Assembly (NCBI GenBank): GCA_020830965.2
Contig: JACCFC020000012.1
Coordinates: 392-64,391 of the forward strand
Length of the DNA: 64,000 nucleotides
Source: Neisseriaceae bacterium TC5R-5
GTDB lineage: Bacteria > Pseudomonadota > Gammaproteobacteria > Burkholderiales > Chromobacteriaceae
Reading direction: 5' to 3'
The translations under genes were made by a program, and so were the position numbers. Positions 50,366 through 59,967 of this stretch are shown here, in pieces. The notes under the pieces are model-generated. The model was given only the letters and a program-made list of their open reading frames with translations. It ran no database searches and had not been told where the DNA came from. Every line of letters starts with the position of its first letter. The stretch's first letter is position 1.

Positions 50366-51232
50366 TTATGTTTTCATGCTTTGTTGCAAGCGTGCCAGCA
50401 AAGTATCTAGCTCGTCCAAATTGCTATATTCGACAATCAGCTTACCGTACCCTCCCCGGGCATGGCGAATGCTTACCTTAGCACCAATATTTTCTGAAAC
50501 CTGTTCTGCCAACCGTTCAATATCAGCACTATGTGACTTTGGCTGCACCTCTGCATTGCTCTTTTGCTTGGCGCTCTGCTGCACTCTGCGCTCGACTTCG
50601 CGTACCGACAAGCCCTTTTTCGCCGCCTCATGAGCCAAGCTTAATTGTTCCACCACCGGTAAAGATAACAAAGCACGCGCGTGCCCCATTTCCAGCTCGC
50701 CCTGATGCACCATTTGCTGCACGGGCTCAGATAGCACCAGCAAGCGCAGTAAATTACTCACCGCACTACGGGAACGCCCCACTGCATCGGCAGCTGCTTC
50801 ATGTGTCAGGCCAAACTCCTGAATCAAGCGTTTTATACCTTGCGCTTCTTCTATGGGGTCCAACTCTTGGCGCTGAATATTTTCAATCAGAGCCATTGCC
50901 AGCGCAGCCTCATCCGGCACCGACTTAATCACTACCGGCACCTCACTCAAACCAGCTTTACTAGCGGCACGCCAGCGACGCTCACCAGCAATTAACTCAT
51001 AATCGCCCAGGCCCATTTCACGTACGATTAAAGGCTGAATGATGCCTTGCGCCAGAATGGAGGCGGCCAGCTCATCTAGCGCAGCTTCGTGCATAAAACT
51101 ACGCGGCTGATATTTACCTGGTCGAATTGCCTCTATCGGCAAAGAGGTTAATCTATCGTCTACTGTTTCCACAGTGGACAAAAGCGCATCCAATCCGCGC
51201 CCTAATCCTTTGAGTTTGGCCATAAATTTCAA
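50366..51232 (-). CDS. parB: ParB chromosome-partition protein
   Basis: CTP-dependent DNA clamp that binds parS sites and segregates the origin region. 288 aa: KGLGRGLDALL at the N-terminus, the ParB/CTPase domain with IRPGKYQPRS and LIAGERRWRAASKAGL, and the helix-turn-helix GLTHEAAADAVGRSRSAVSNLLRLL, then a dimerisation tail. The ATG at 51232 overlaps the parA stop; an ATG at 51223 (MAKLKGLG) would match the usual family start better. No parS copy is seen in the window. Confidence 0.97.
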   Translation of the reverse strand: MKFMAKLKGLGRGLDALLSTVETVDDRLTSLPIEAIRPGKYQPRSFMHEAALDELAASILAQGIIQPLIVREMGLGDYELIAGERRWRAASKAGLSEVPVVIKSVPDEAALAMALIENIQRQELDPIEEAQGIKRLIQEFGLTHEAAADAVGRSRSAVSNLLRLLVLSEPVQQMVHQGELEMGHARALLSLPVVEQLSLAHEAAKKGLSVREVERRVQQSAKQKSNAEVQPKSHSADIERLAEQVSENIGAKVSIRHARGGYGKLIVEYSNLDELDTLLARLQQSMKT

Positions 51233-52020
51233 ACAGAGGGAGTTATAGTGGAAAGCTCAAAACGAGCCAACAACTCTTGCGCCAGAGCCAGATAAGCTTG
51301 CGCACCACGAGATGTACGGTCATAAGACAATATTGGCAGGCCATGACTGGGTGCCTCCGCCAGCCTGACATTACGCGGAATAACCGTTTCAAAAACTTTG
51401 TCACCAAAGTGGCGCGCCAACTGCTCGGCTACTTGCTGAGACAGGTTATTACGTGCATCAAACATTGTACGCAGCAAACCCATGATTTCAATTTTGGGAT
51501 TAATCGCCGAGCGCACCTTACGCAAGGTTGTCACCAAATCAGACAGTCCTTCCAAAGCGTAATACTCGCAGACCATCGGAATTAATACGCTATGTGCCGC
51601 CACTAAGCCATTCAGCGTCAAAAGATTCAGCGAAGGCGGGCAATCTATCAATACATAATCGTATTGTTCACTTACCAGTTGTAAGGCATTTTTTAAGCGA
51701 GCCTCACGTGCCAACTCGTGCACCAACTCCAGCTCAGCACCACCAAGATCACGATTAGCTGGCAGCACATCATAGCCTCCTTCTTTGGCTCGCTGACGCG
51801 CCTCTTCAATCGTTGCTTCACCCAATAACACATCGTAGCCAGACAGGGTCAGCGCTTGCTTGGCAATACCACTACCCATGGTGGCATTACCCTGCGGATC
51901 AAGATCAATAATCAGCACCCGCTTGCCAAGTTCGGCTAGCGCAGCCGCCAGATTCACTACAGTAGTCGTTTTGCCAACACCACCCTTTTGATTGGCAACT
52001 GCGATCACCGCTGCATTCAT
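51229..52020 (-). CDS. parA: ParA chromosome-partition ATPase
   Basis: Soj/ParA ATPase that moves ParB-parS complexes. 263 aa with the deviant Walker A VANQKGGVGKTTTVVNLA, DLDPQGNATMGSG, and IDCPPSLNLLTLNGL. Overlaps both rsmG and parB by four bases, so the four genes mnmG-rsmG-parA-parB are tightly translationally coupled. Confidence 0.98.
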   Translation of the reverse strand: MNAAVIAVANQKGGVGKTTTVVNLAAALAELGKRVLIIDLDPQGNATMGSGIAKQALTLSGYDVLLGEATIEEARQRAKEGGYDVLPANRDLGGAELELVHELAREARLKNALQLVSEQYDYVLIDCPPSLNLLTLNGLVAAHSVLIPMVCEYYALEGLSDLVTTLRKVRSAINPKIEIMGLLRTMFDARNNLSQQVAEQLARHFGDKVFETVIPRNVRLAEAPSHGLPILSYDRTSRGAQAYLALAQELLARFELSTITPSV

Positions 52021-52643
52021 TCAGCCACCACCCTCACCAAATGGCGCTCGGCATCCAAGCCTGGCACACTAAGTTGTACAACATCCGCCACACGGACATC
52101 CGGTGACAATAAGGCAATCTCTTCATAGGGATACACTCCCTTCATTGCCAGATACTGCCCACCGGCAGCCAACAAATGGCGAGTCAACTTGATAAATTCA
52201 GACAACTCAGAAAATGCCCGGCTAGTAATACGGTCAAACTGCTGCTCTGACTGATATGCTTCCACTCGCTCAGTAATGACCTCAACATTGCGCAAACCCA
52301 GCTCAAGCACAACCTGGCGTAGGAAGGTAGTTTTCTTATGATTAGAATCCAGTACCACCACCTGCAAATCGGGACAGGCAATAGCAGCCGGAATACCAGG
52401 CATGCCACCACCGGAGCCAACGTCCAGCAAACGGCTGCCCTGCTGTAGGTGTGGCACGAGACTCAAGCTATCGAGCAGATGATAGCTCACCATACGCTGC
52501 TCTTCGCGCACGGCGGTGAGATTATAGGTTTGGTTCCATTTGAGCAATAAAGCCAAATAAGCTTCGAGCAGTTGAATCTGTCTATCAGAAAACACCAGAC
52601 TCAACTGTGATAAACCCTGTTTTAGTTCTGCATTATATGTCAT
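52017..52643 (-). CDS. rsmG: 16S rRNA (guanine527-N7)-methyltransferase
   Basis: Methylates G527 of 16S rRNA; loss gives low-level streptomycin resistance. 208 aa with the SAM-binding [20 protein letters not shown] and [16 protein letters not shown], then [12 protein letters not shown]. Gene order and the four-base overlaps with mnmG and parA are conserved. Confidence 0.97.
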   Translation of the reverse strand: MTYNAELKQGLSQLSLVFSDRQIQLLEAYLALLLKWNQTYNLTAVREEQRMVSYHLLDSLSLVPHLQQGSRLLDVGSGGGMPGIPAAIACPDLQVVVLDSNHKKTTFLRQVVLELGLRNVEVITERVEAYQSEQQFDRITSRAFSELSEFIKLTRHLLAAGGQYLAMKGVYPYEEIALLSPDVRVADVVQLSVPGLDAERHLVRVVAE

Positions 52644-54535
52644 TTAGTTTTCTTTGCATCGAGGAAGCCACGCTTCAGGTGAACCAGCAATAACGCCACC
52701 GCAGCAGGTGTTACCCCCTGAATACGTGAAGCCTGACCCAAGGTTTCCGGCCGTTGCTGATTAAGCCTTTGCTGCACTTCATTCGATAAGCCTTTCACTA
52801 GGCGATAATCAATCTCGGTAGGCAAGTGGGTGTCTTCTAAATTGTCACGACGTACCAGTTCATCGTTCTGGCGCTGAATATACCCTTGGTATTTGACCTG
52901 AATTTCTACCTGTTCAGCAACCACCTCGTCAGCTACCCCACCATCAGACTCTGGCAAAGTCATCAACTGCTCATAACTGACATCAGGGCGTCTAAGCAGA
53001 TCGAACAAACTGTACTCGCGCTCAATCCCCTTACCAAGCAGTGCCTGCAATGCTGCGGAATCTAACAACTTGGCCGGATGTAGCCACACAGACTGCAAAC
53101 GGGCTTTTTCTTTTTCCACAGCATCACGCTTACGACAAAAGGCATCCCACTGCGCGTCGTCCACCAAACCGTAACGTCGACCTATCTCAGTCAGGCGCCA
53201 GTCGGCATTGTCTTCACGCAGTTGTAAACGAAACTCGGCCCGGCTGGTAAACATGCGGTATGGTTCCAGCACACCCTTGGTAATCAAATCATCGACCAAC
53301 ACACCTAGATAAGCTTCATCGCGGCGTGGACACCAGCCTTCTTTATCCTGCGCCAACAAGGCCGCGTTCATCCCAGCCAATAAGCCTTGAGCTGCCGCTT
53401 CCTCATAACCGGTGGTGCCATTAATCTGCCCGGCAAAGAACAAACCCTGAATTGCTTTGGTCTCCAGTGTGGATTTCAGCGCGCGGGGATCGAAGTAATC
53501 ATACTCGATGGCATAACCAGGCCGTAAAATATGGGCGCGCTCCAAGCCACGAATCGAACGTACTGCTGCCAGTTGGACATCAAATGGCAAGCTGGTGGAA
53601 ATGCCATTAGGATAGTATTCGTGTGTTGTTAAGCCTTCCGGCTCCAAAAAAATCTGATGGCTGTCTCGGTCAGCAAAACGATTTACCTTATCTTCAATTG
53701 ATGGGCAATAGCGTGGCCCAACACCTTCGATCTGCCCGGTAAACATCGGGCTGCGATCAAAACCGGTACGGATAATGTCATGTGTTTGCTGATTAGTATG
53801 CGTGATCCAGCAGGAAAGCTGGCGCGGATGCAAAGCACGCTGACCACGGTAAGAAAATACTGGCCGAGGTTGATCGCCCGGCTGCTCAGCTAATACCGAG
53901 AAATCAATACTACGCCCGTCAATACGCGGCGGTGTACCCGTTTTCAGACGCCCTACTGGTAGCTGCAACTCCCGCAAACGCTCACCCAATGTAGAAGCAG
54001 CCTGATCTCCCGCGCGACCACCGGTGTAATTTTCCAGACCCACATGGATCTTACCCGATAAGAAAGTCCCTGCCGTCAACACCACCGCCCTGGCACGAAA
54101 CGTAATCCCAATGGCTGTCAGTGCACCGACTACCCGCTCACCCTCGATCAGCAAATCATCTACCGGTTGCTGAAAAAGCGTGAGATTAGGCTGATTCTCC
54201 AGCATCTCTCGAATCGCTGCCTTATACAGCACACGATCGGCCTGTGCACGGGTAGCCCGCACCGCTGGTCCTTTAGACGCATTTAATGTGCGAAACTGAA
54301 TACCGGCCATATCGGTAGCCAAGGCCATTGCGCCACCCAGGGAGTCCACTTCTTTCACCAGATGGCCTTTACCAATGCCACCTATCGACGGATTGCACGA
54401 CATTTGCCCTAATGTCTCAATATTATGAGTCAACAGCAAGGTCTGGCAGCCCATGCGTGCGGCGGCCAGAGCTGCTTCGGTCCCCGCATGGCCACCACCC
54501 ACTACAATCACGTCGAAATCTGTTGGATAAATCAT
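52640..54535 (-). CDS. mnmG: tRNA uridine-5-carboxymethylaminomethyl modification enzyme MnmG
   Basis: FAD protein that with MnmE modifies U34 of several tRNAs. FAD-binding [21 protein letters not shown] at the N-terminus, [41 protein letters not shown] and the C-terminal domain [20 protein letters not shown] use the ATG at 54535 ([11 protein letters not shown]); a TTG at 54550 gives five extra residues. First gene of the block; upstream is the 185-base gap to the divergent acyltransferase gene. Confidence 0.97.
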   Translation of the reverse strand: MIYPTDFDVIVVGGGHAGTEAALAAARMGCQTLLLTHNIETLGQMSCNPSIGGIGKGHLVKEVDSLGGAMALATDMAGIQFRTLNASKGPAVRATRAQADRVLYKAAIREMLENQPNLTLFQQPVDDLLIEGERVVGALTAIGITFRARAVVLTAGTFLSGKIHVGLENYTGGRAGDQAASTLGERLRELQLPVGRLKTGTPPRIDGRSIDFSVLAEQPGDQPRPVFSYRGQRALHPRQLSCWITHTNQQTHDIIRTGFDRSPMFTGQIEGVGPRYCPSIEDKVNRFADRDSHQIFLEPEGLTTHEYYPNGISTSLPFDVQLAAVRSIRGLERAHILRPGYAIEYDYFDPRALKSTLETKAIQGLFFAGQINGTTGYEEAAAQGLLAGMNAALLAQDKEGWCPRRDEAYLGVLVDDLITKGVLEPYRMFTSRAEFRLQLREDNADWRLTEIGRRYGLVDDAQWDAFCRKRDAVEKEKARLQSVWLHPAKLLDSAALQALLGKGIEREYSLFDLLRRPDVSYEQLMTLPESDGGVADEVVAEQVEIQVKYQGYIQRQNDELVRRDNLEDTHLPTEIDYRLVKGLSNEVQQRLNQQRPETLGQASRIQGVTPAAVALLLVHLKRGFLDAKKTK

Positions 54536-54735
54536 GAAGTTTTCAAGCAAGGTAAATCGAATAAAAAAACAGTCTATTCTACGCCAAAACTGTTTTTCTG
54601 ATAAGTCATTGATTTAAATAAAACACCCAGTGTCAGCAAATCGTCATCAAAGTATCATGCCAAAGTCACGCGGCGATCTTGACTGCATCGAACCATATGC
54701 ATAGCATAAGCCACATGATTAGACCGGAGCAGAGC

Positions 54736-55497
54736 ATGCTAATTAATGAAGGCTTTACTCTAAAGAGTAGGCCGAATACCCAACCCCGCCTGACCGTGCG
54801 TTTGGCACAAAATGCCAGCGATATCAGACGCGCACAAAAGCTACGCTTTGATGTGTTCTCCAAGGAAATGGGAGCAACCTTATCCTCACAAGCACTAGGC
54901 ATAGACTGTGATCAATATGATGCACTCTGTGATCACCTGATTGTAGAAGACAATACCAGCGGCGAGGTCGTCGGAACCTACCGCATGCTACCACCTGCGG
55001 TGGCTCAGCGTGCGCCCAGTCTATATTCCGAGCAAGAGTTTGATTTAACAGCACTGCAAGCACTACGACCAGGCTTAATTGAAGTAGGTCGTTCCTGCGT
55101 TCATCTCGATTTTCGTTCCGGCGCAGTCATCGCCTTACTCTGGGCTGGTTTGGCCGATTATGTGCAACAGCAAAATGGTGCTTATCTGGCAGGCTGTGCC
55201 AGCGTATCCTTAAATGATGGCAGCGCCCATGCCGTCAATCTTTATCGACAATTAGCCAGCAAGCATCTCTCCCCTCCCCAGTGGCGTGTCTCTCCACACT
55301 TACCACTCCCCTTGGATGGCATCAGCCCTAGTAGTAAACCGGAACCCGTCCCGGCTCTAATCAAAGGGTATTTACGCGCAGGCGCTTATATTTGCGGCGC
55401 ACCTGCTTGGGATCAGGATTTCAACTGTGCTGATTTTTTCATTTTGCTGCCTATGCAACAGGTCAGCCAACGCTATAACAAACGCTTTCTTAGCTAA
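54736..55497 (+). CDS. OlsB-like acyltransferase (GNAT fold)
   Basis: Resembles the N-acyltransferases that make lyso-ornithine lipid from acyl-ACP (OlsB) and the 'hemolysin' related acetyltransferases. Shared features: LRFDVFSKEMGATL, the acidic DCDQYDALCDHLIV, VVGTYRMLPP and ALRPGLIEVGRSCVHLDFRSG. Later part (CGAPAWDQDFNCADFFILL) is also typical. A start at the ATG 54736 has GGAGCAGAGC upstream; longer starts exist back to 54679. No olsA neighbour, so whether ornithine lipids are the product is uncertain. Confidence 0.8.
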   Translation: MLINEGFTLKSRPNTQPRLTVRLAQNASDIRRAQKLRFDVFSKEMGATLSSQALGIDCDQYDALCDHLIVEDNTSGEVVGTYRMLPPAVAQRAPSLYSEQEFDLTALQALRPGLIEVGRSCVHLDFRSGAVIALLWAGLADYVQQQNGAYLAGCASVSLNDGSAHAVNLYRQLASKHLSPPQWRVSPHLPLPLDGISPSSKPEPVPALIKGYLRAGAYICGAPAWDQDFNCADFFILLPMQQVSQRYNKRFLS

Positions 55498-55518
55498 TCT
55501 GAATGCTACAATTGCCTG

Positions 55519-56217
55519 ATGCGCTACAGTTTCGACACCATTGGCATCATTCACTCACCCTATAGAGAAAAGTTTGGCATTCCGCGACAACCCTCCTTGG
55601 TTAGTGCCGCCCGCTGCACGCTAGAGTTACTCCCTCCCTACAACCACCCGGATAGCGTGCGCGGCTTGGCCGAGTTTTCTCATGTCTGGATTAGCTTTGT
55701 CTTTCACCAAACCATGCAACGCGGCTGGCAGGCGCTAGTACGACCGCCGCGCTTAGGTGGCAACAGCAAGATTGGCGTGTTTGCCAGCCGTTCCAGCCAT
55801 CGCCCTAATCCGCTAGGCCTCTCTCTGGTTAAACTACTGGCAGTGGAAACCCAGCCCTCACTCAGACTTATCCTGCAAGGAGCAGATTTGCTGCATGGCA
55901 CACCCGTTTTAGACATCAAGCCCTATATCCCATTCATCGAGGCGCAAACTGAAGCCTGTGGCGGCTTTGCCAATACACCACCACCACAGCTTCATGTTAA
56001 CTGGAGTGATGTGGCATTAGCCTGCGCTAATGACCTGTCCTTACCTCCGGACCTTATCTTGTTAATTGAACAGGTTCTGGCCCAAAATCCACGTCCTGCC
56101 TATCAACACAATCCAGAGCGCCGTTATGGCATCATGCTGGAATGCTACAATATAATCTTTCGCCTTACTGACAATATCGCCACTGTGCTTGAAATTACAG
56201 CAATCACCCAGAACTAA
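55519..56217 (+). CDS. trmO: tRNA (t6A37) N6-methyltransferase TrmO
   Basis: Adds a methyl group to t6A37 of tRNA-Thr. 232 aa. TsaA-type signatures: IGIIHSPYREKFGIPRQP near the N-terminus, GLAEFSHVWISFVFH, FASRSSHRPNPLGLSLVKL and VLDIKPYIPFIEA. No strong ribosome binding site; the start ATG at 55519 fits the family start. It lies 21 bases after the acyltransferase gene, probably co-transcribed. Confidence 0.95.
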   Translation: MRYSFDTIGIIHSPYREKFGIPRQPSLVSAARCTLELLPPYNHPDSVRGLAEFSHVWISFVFHQTMQRGWQALVRPPRLGGNSKIGVFASRSSHRPNPLGLSLVKLLAVETQPSLRLILQGADLLHGTPVLDIKPYIPFIEAQTEACGGFANTPPPQLHVNWSDVALACANDLSLPPDLILLIEQVLAQNPRPAYQHNPERRYGIMLECYNIIFRLTDNIATVLEITAITQN

Positions 56218-56268
56218 TTGGCTGTAGCTCAGCCTTAAGCAATACCTTAACCACATAGGAAAGACACT

Positions 56269-57252
56269 ATGAACACTCGTACGAAGACGATTCTGCTCGC
56301 CTTCACTATGGCCTCGGTACTCGTTGCCCCCTTTGCCGAAGCCGCACGCATGGGTAAAGGCAAAAGTGCTGGCATGCAGCGCGCCACACCAAGTCGTTCC
56401 TATCAGTCAGCGCCACCGGCCCAAGCACCTGTACAACAAGCGGCCCCAGCGGCCCCCGCTCAGCCCAGAAGCGGCCCAGGCATTGGTACGGCAGTTGCAG
56501 CTGGCGCAGCGGGCGCCGCTGCTGGCTATATGCTGGGTTCGGCCATGAATGATAAGTCACAGCCCAACGCAGCCGCAGCGACAGATGGCACTGCCGCACT
56601 GGACGGCAATAAAACCGCCGCCAGTAGCGGTCAGCAGGAAAGCGGTATGCCTTGGGGAACATTGGCACTGCTTGGCTTAGCCTTGGCTGCAGGTCTGATG
56701 TTCTTTCGTCGTAAAACAGGCTCACCGGCAACAAGTACGCCGCGCGTAGCTGGAGCACCTCAGGCTAACAGTGGCTTCTCGGAACCCACTCGCTTCGACG
56801 CCATTCCTAAAATAGGCTCTGGCCTGAATAATCAGGGCGGTTTTAATCAAAATGGCTTTAATGCCAGCGCCAGCACTGCTCCGGCACGCCTACCGGACAG
56901 TACGGAAACGCCACACTTTCTGCGCCAGGCCAAAGCCACTTTCCTGCACCTGCAAAGCCTGAACACACCAGAAAGCCTGGAAGAAGTGCGCAAATACATG
57001 ACTCCAGAGCTGTTTACCGCCTTGCGTAATGACATTGCCGACAACAGTGATGTCGCCGACTTCCCGCAACTTGACTGCCAGCTAGCCAGCGCCACAGTTG
57101 AAGGCGGCCGCTATATCGCCAGCGTGCGTTTCTCTGGCATGGTAAGCGAGGCAGTCAATGCGCCAGCTGAACCCTTCACCGAATACTGGCACTACATCAA
57201 AGATGAGACCACCAACGGCAAATGGTTAGTGGCGGGAATTCAGCAAGACTGA
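56269..57252 (+). CDS. Tim44-like domain protein, exported/membrane-anchored
   Basis: 327 aa. Signal peptide MNTRTKTILLAFTMASVLVAP...AEAA, then an Ala/Pro/Gln-rich linker, a Gly/Ala-rich hydrophobic stretch (GTAVAAGAAGAAAGYMLG) and one membrane span (WGTLALLGLALAAGLMFF), then after residue about 215 a Tim44-like C-terminal domain (FLRQAKATFLHLQSLNTPESLEEVRKYMTPELFTALRNDI in parts). The family is common in Beta- and Gammaproteobacteria; the function is not established. Ends at a strong terminator. Confidence 0.85.
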   Translation: MNTRTKTILLAFTMASVLVAPFAEAARMGKGKSAGMQRATPSRSYQSAPPAQAPVQQAAPAAPAQPRSGPGIGTAVAAGAAGAAAGYMLGSAMNDKSQPNAAAATDGTAALDGNKTAASSGQQESGMPWGTLALLGLALAAGLMFFRRKTGSPATSTPRVAGAPQANSGFSEPTRFDAIPKIGSGLNNQGGFNQNGFNASASTAPARLPDSTETPHFLRQAKATFLHLQSLNTPESLEEVRKYMTPELFTALRNDIADNSDVADFPQLDCQLASATVEGGRYIASVRFSGMVSEAVNAPAEPFTEYWHYIKDETTNGKWLVAGIQQD

Positions 57253-57282
57253 TTCATCTGCACATCCAATCCCATCCAAACT

Positions 57283-57307
57283 AAACGGGCCTACTAGGCC
57301 CGTTTTT
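57283..57307 (+). terminator. Rho-independent terminator
   Basis: AAACGGGCCTACTAGGCC followed by CGTTTTT: a G+C-rich hairpin with a T run, 30 bases downstream of the Tim44-like gene. Confidence 0.9.
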
Positions 57308-57474
57308 CCATGATCTTCCTTCATTTCACCATTACGTCACAAGCCCCCACTCAAAAACTAGCCGCCAAAACTCGGCTATATGCAAAAAAGATTAAAATGT
57401 TAATATATTAGCCGAAACATCAAAATCATCCCATTGGATTGCAAATACTGCTTTATCTTCGTTTAGGAGGCAGC

Positions 57475-58800
57475 ATGAGTAGCAAACAAGCAACGTTTCC
57501 ATTGAGCTATGACGCAGTTGTCCGGCCTACGCATTACCGCTGGCGTATTTGTTTACTGCTCCTGTTTTCGGTCATGATCAATAATTTTGATCGCTCCATT
57601 CTGGGCTTGCTGGCCCCCATGCTACAAAAGGATATTGGCTGGAACGAAATAGGCTACGGCAATATTGTCACTGCTTTTCAATTTGCTTACGCAATCGGTC
57701 TACTGGTGTGTGGGCGCCTAGTAGATCTGTATGGGGCCCGTCTATTGCTGCCGATCGCACTCGCTTTCTGGAGCCTAGCCGCGATGGCGCATGGCCTGGT
57801 GGGCACCGTACTCGGCTTTATCGTTGCCCGTATTTTTCTGGGCTTGGGAGAAGGGGCGAATTTCCCCGCTGCCATCAAAGTGACGGCGGAATGGTTTCCA
57901 CGACGCGAACGCGCTTTTGCTACCGGCATTTTTAATGCTGGCTCTAATATCGGCAATATCATCGCCCCTGTGCTGATCCCGTTAATGGCGCTGCAACTGG
58001 GCTGGCGCATGGCGTTTATCCTTACTGGTGCCGTCGGTTTGGTCTGGATAGTGTTCTGGCTGCTGTGTTACCAGCAACCCCATAAAGTCAAAAAAGTGAA
58101 TGCCGAAGAACTCGCCTGGATTCAACAGGACAACAGCCCAGAGCAGACCAGCAAGAGTGAACCCAAAGTCAGTTGGCTGAGTTTGTTGCAATACCGGCAG
58201 ACCTGGGCTTTTGCCATTGGCAAATTTATGACCGATCCGATTTTCTGGTTCTTTCTATTCTGGTTACCCAAGTGGCTGCATGATGAACGCGGCATCCAAA
58301 TGTCCAATATCGCCTTGCCACTGGTCGTGATTAATATACTGGCCACCGCCGGAGGGATGGCTGGCGGCTATTTACCCTCGCTATTAATGCGTGGCGGGCT
58401 CTCTGCCGCCAGCGCACGCAAGCTGAGCCTATTGATTTGCGCTGTTGCAATACTGCCTATTTTACTGGTGTCCAGCGTCTCCAATTTATGGCTGGCCGTC
58501 AGCTTGATCGGTATCGCCGTGGCCGCTCATCAAGGCTGGTCGGTCAATCTATATACCAGTGTTTCCGATATGTTCCCCAAACAGGCGGTAGGCGCTGTCG
58601 TTGGGATAGGCTGTTTAGTTGGCTCGATCGGCTCTATTTTCTTTGCTCAGATCACCGGCCATATCTTGCAAGCCACTGGTAGTTATTGGTCTATTTTTCT
58701 GATTGCCGGCTTTGCTTACCTCATAGGCCTAAGCCTGATACATTGGCTCGTACCTACCATGCAAGCCATCACCTTACCAACAACGCGGCGGGGGGATTGA
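57475..58800 (+). CDS. MFS transporter, anion:cation symporter type (glucarate/uronate family)
   Basis: About 12 membrane spans. RSILGLLAPMLQKDIGW, GRLVDLYGARLLLPIAL and LGLGEGANFPAAIKVTAEWFPRRERAFATGIFNAGSNIG (in part: LGEGANFPAAIKV and FPRRERAFATG) are hallmarks of the ACS family, which takes up hexuronates, glucarate and related sugar acids. The ATG at 57475 follows AGGAGGCAGC; a start at 57439 would lack this. The following two genes, an alpha/alpha-fold protein and a GH2 glycosidase, suggest the substrate is a glucuronide or related sugar acid; that is inference. Confidence 0.9.
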   Translation: MSSKQATFPLSYDAVVRPTHYRWRICLLLLFSVMINNFDRSILGLLAPMLQKDIGWNEIGYGNIVTAFQFAYAIGLLVCGRLVDLYGARLLLPIALAFWSLAAMAHGLVGTVLGFIVARIFLGLGEGANFPAAIKVTAEWFPRRERAFATGIFNAGSNIGNIIAPVLIPLMALQLGWRMAFILTGAVGLVWIVFWLLCYQQPHKVKKVNAEELAWIQQDNSPEQTSKSEPKVSWLSLLQYRQTWAFAIGKFMTDPIFWFFLFWLPKWLHDERGIQMSNIALPLVVINILATAGGMAGGYLPSLLMRGGLSAASARKLSLLICAVAILPILLVSSVSNLWLAVSLIGIAVAAHQGWSVNLYTSVSDMFPKQAVGAVVGIGCLVGSIGSIFFAQITGHILQATGSYWSIFLIAGFAYLIGLSLIHWLVPTMQAITLPTTRRGD

Positions 58801-58802
58801 AA

Positions 58803-59915
58803 ATGAAAATCAGCGATACTTGGTTACAAACACGTATTAATGAGGCACGAGAAAACAGTCTGCTCTGGCTGAAAAACATGCAAGTGCCTGGTCAAGTAGA
58901 CGGTGTCTTCCGTGTCAGCGCCTTACATGATCCTGAGCGCTGGCCCCAAATGCTGCTTCCCGGCACTTACGATGGCGGCATGCTACGCGCACTATTAGGC
59001 AGCAGGCCACCACATGCTGACGCCTTGGCCGACTGGGTCCTACAACATCAGGACCAGGATGGTTATTTCCTGTTGCCGGGCCTGAACTGGGCTGACACCT
59101 ACAAACTCCCCAAATTGGCGCAAACTCAGCAATATATGCGCTTCCATATCAGCAATTACTGTATGGGCCTGCTAGGTACTCTGGGCCAACTGGCACGATG
59201 CAATATGCCATTTGTCCAGCCATTTCTGGATGAGCAATATCTATGGGCCTGGCTAGGTCAACGCGATATGCGCGACCCATGGCTGGAAGGCAATAATATT
59301 GTCAACCTAGCCAGCTTTTTATTATTAGAGCAGCAACGAAACCCACACGGCGCCGCCTCGCAGCGGCTACACGATCTGATTACCTGGCATCAACAGTACA
59401 GCGAACCCTATTCCGGCTTTTGGGGGCCGGGCCAGCAATACAGTCAGGAGGCGCTATTATTTGCCTTGTGCGGTGCAACGCATAATCTGCACCTGTTCTA
59501 TGCTCTGGATGAAAACATCCCCCACTTCAATCAATCTATCAGCCGCTGCCTGGAACAGCCGATAGCCATTCGCAGCGCCTGTATTGATGTGGATATCGTC
59601 GATATTCTGGCGCATGGCATCACACGCTGCCCGCACCGGCGCGAAGAAATAGAACATTGGTTACGAGCATTATTGACTCAGTTGCTGCACCTCCAGAATA
59701 GCGACGGCGGCTTCCCCGACACTCTGCTTGGTGAGCGTGGCTTTGATGGCTGGGTAAAAGGCTATAAAGAGCCGCAAGGGCATAGTAATACTTTTGCCAC
59801 CTGGTTCCGCTGGATCGCCATTGCGATGATTAGCGAAGTGCTCTGGCCTGGCTGGCGACAATGGCATTTCCGCAACACTATTGGTATCGGCTATTTTCGC
59901 GATGCGATAGCCTAG
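58803..59915 (+). CDS. Probable alpha/alpha-barrel protein, sugar-related
   Basis: 370 aa, begins MKISDTWLQTRINEARENSL two bases after the transporter stop; GGGGGGA is upstream. Repeated helical segments with QDQDGYFLLPG, WLQHQ-like stretches and QNSDGGFPDTLLGERGFDGW recall the six-hairpin or prenyltransferase-like (alpha/alpha)6 folds of some glycosidases and lyases. No signal peptide, so cytoplasmic. I do not recognise the family; the neighbours suggest action on imported uronate-containing compounds, but this is a guess. Confidence 0.7.
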   Translation: MKISDTWLQTRINEARENSLLWLKNMQVPGQVDGVFRVSALHDPERWPQMLLPGTYDGGMLRALLGSRPPHADALADWVLQHQDQDGYFLLPGLNWADTYKLPKLAQTQQYMRFHISNYCMGLLGTLGQLARCNMPFVQPFLDEQYLWAWLGQRDMRDPWLEGNNIVNLASFLLLEQQRNPHGAASQRLHDLITWHQQYSEPYSGFWGPGQQYSQEALLFALCGATHNLHLFYALDENIPHFNQSISRCLEQPIAIRSACIDVDIVDILAHGITRCPHRREEIEHWLRALLTQLLHLQNSDGGFPDTLLGERGFDGWVKGYKEPQGHSNTFATWFRWIAIAMISEVLWPGWRQWHFRNTIGIGYFRDAIA

Positions 59916-59967
59916 CGATCTCACCACCCCGACACCAGCCTAATCATCATTATCCAGACCTAACGCT

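Noticed and set aside
50366-54550. parS site for ParB
   Set aside because: I found no TGTTTCACGTGAAACA-like palindrome near parAB or elsewhere in the window.
54551-54735. Replication origin next to mnmG
   Set aside because: In some bacteria oriC lies near mnmG, but I see no DnaA boxes (TTATCCACA-like) in this 185-base gap.
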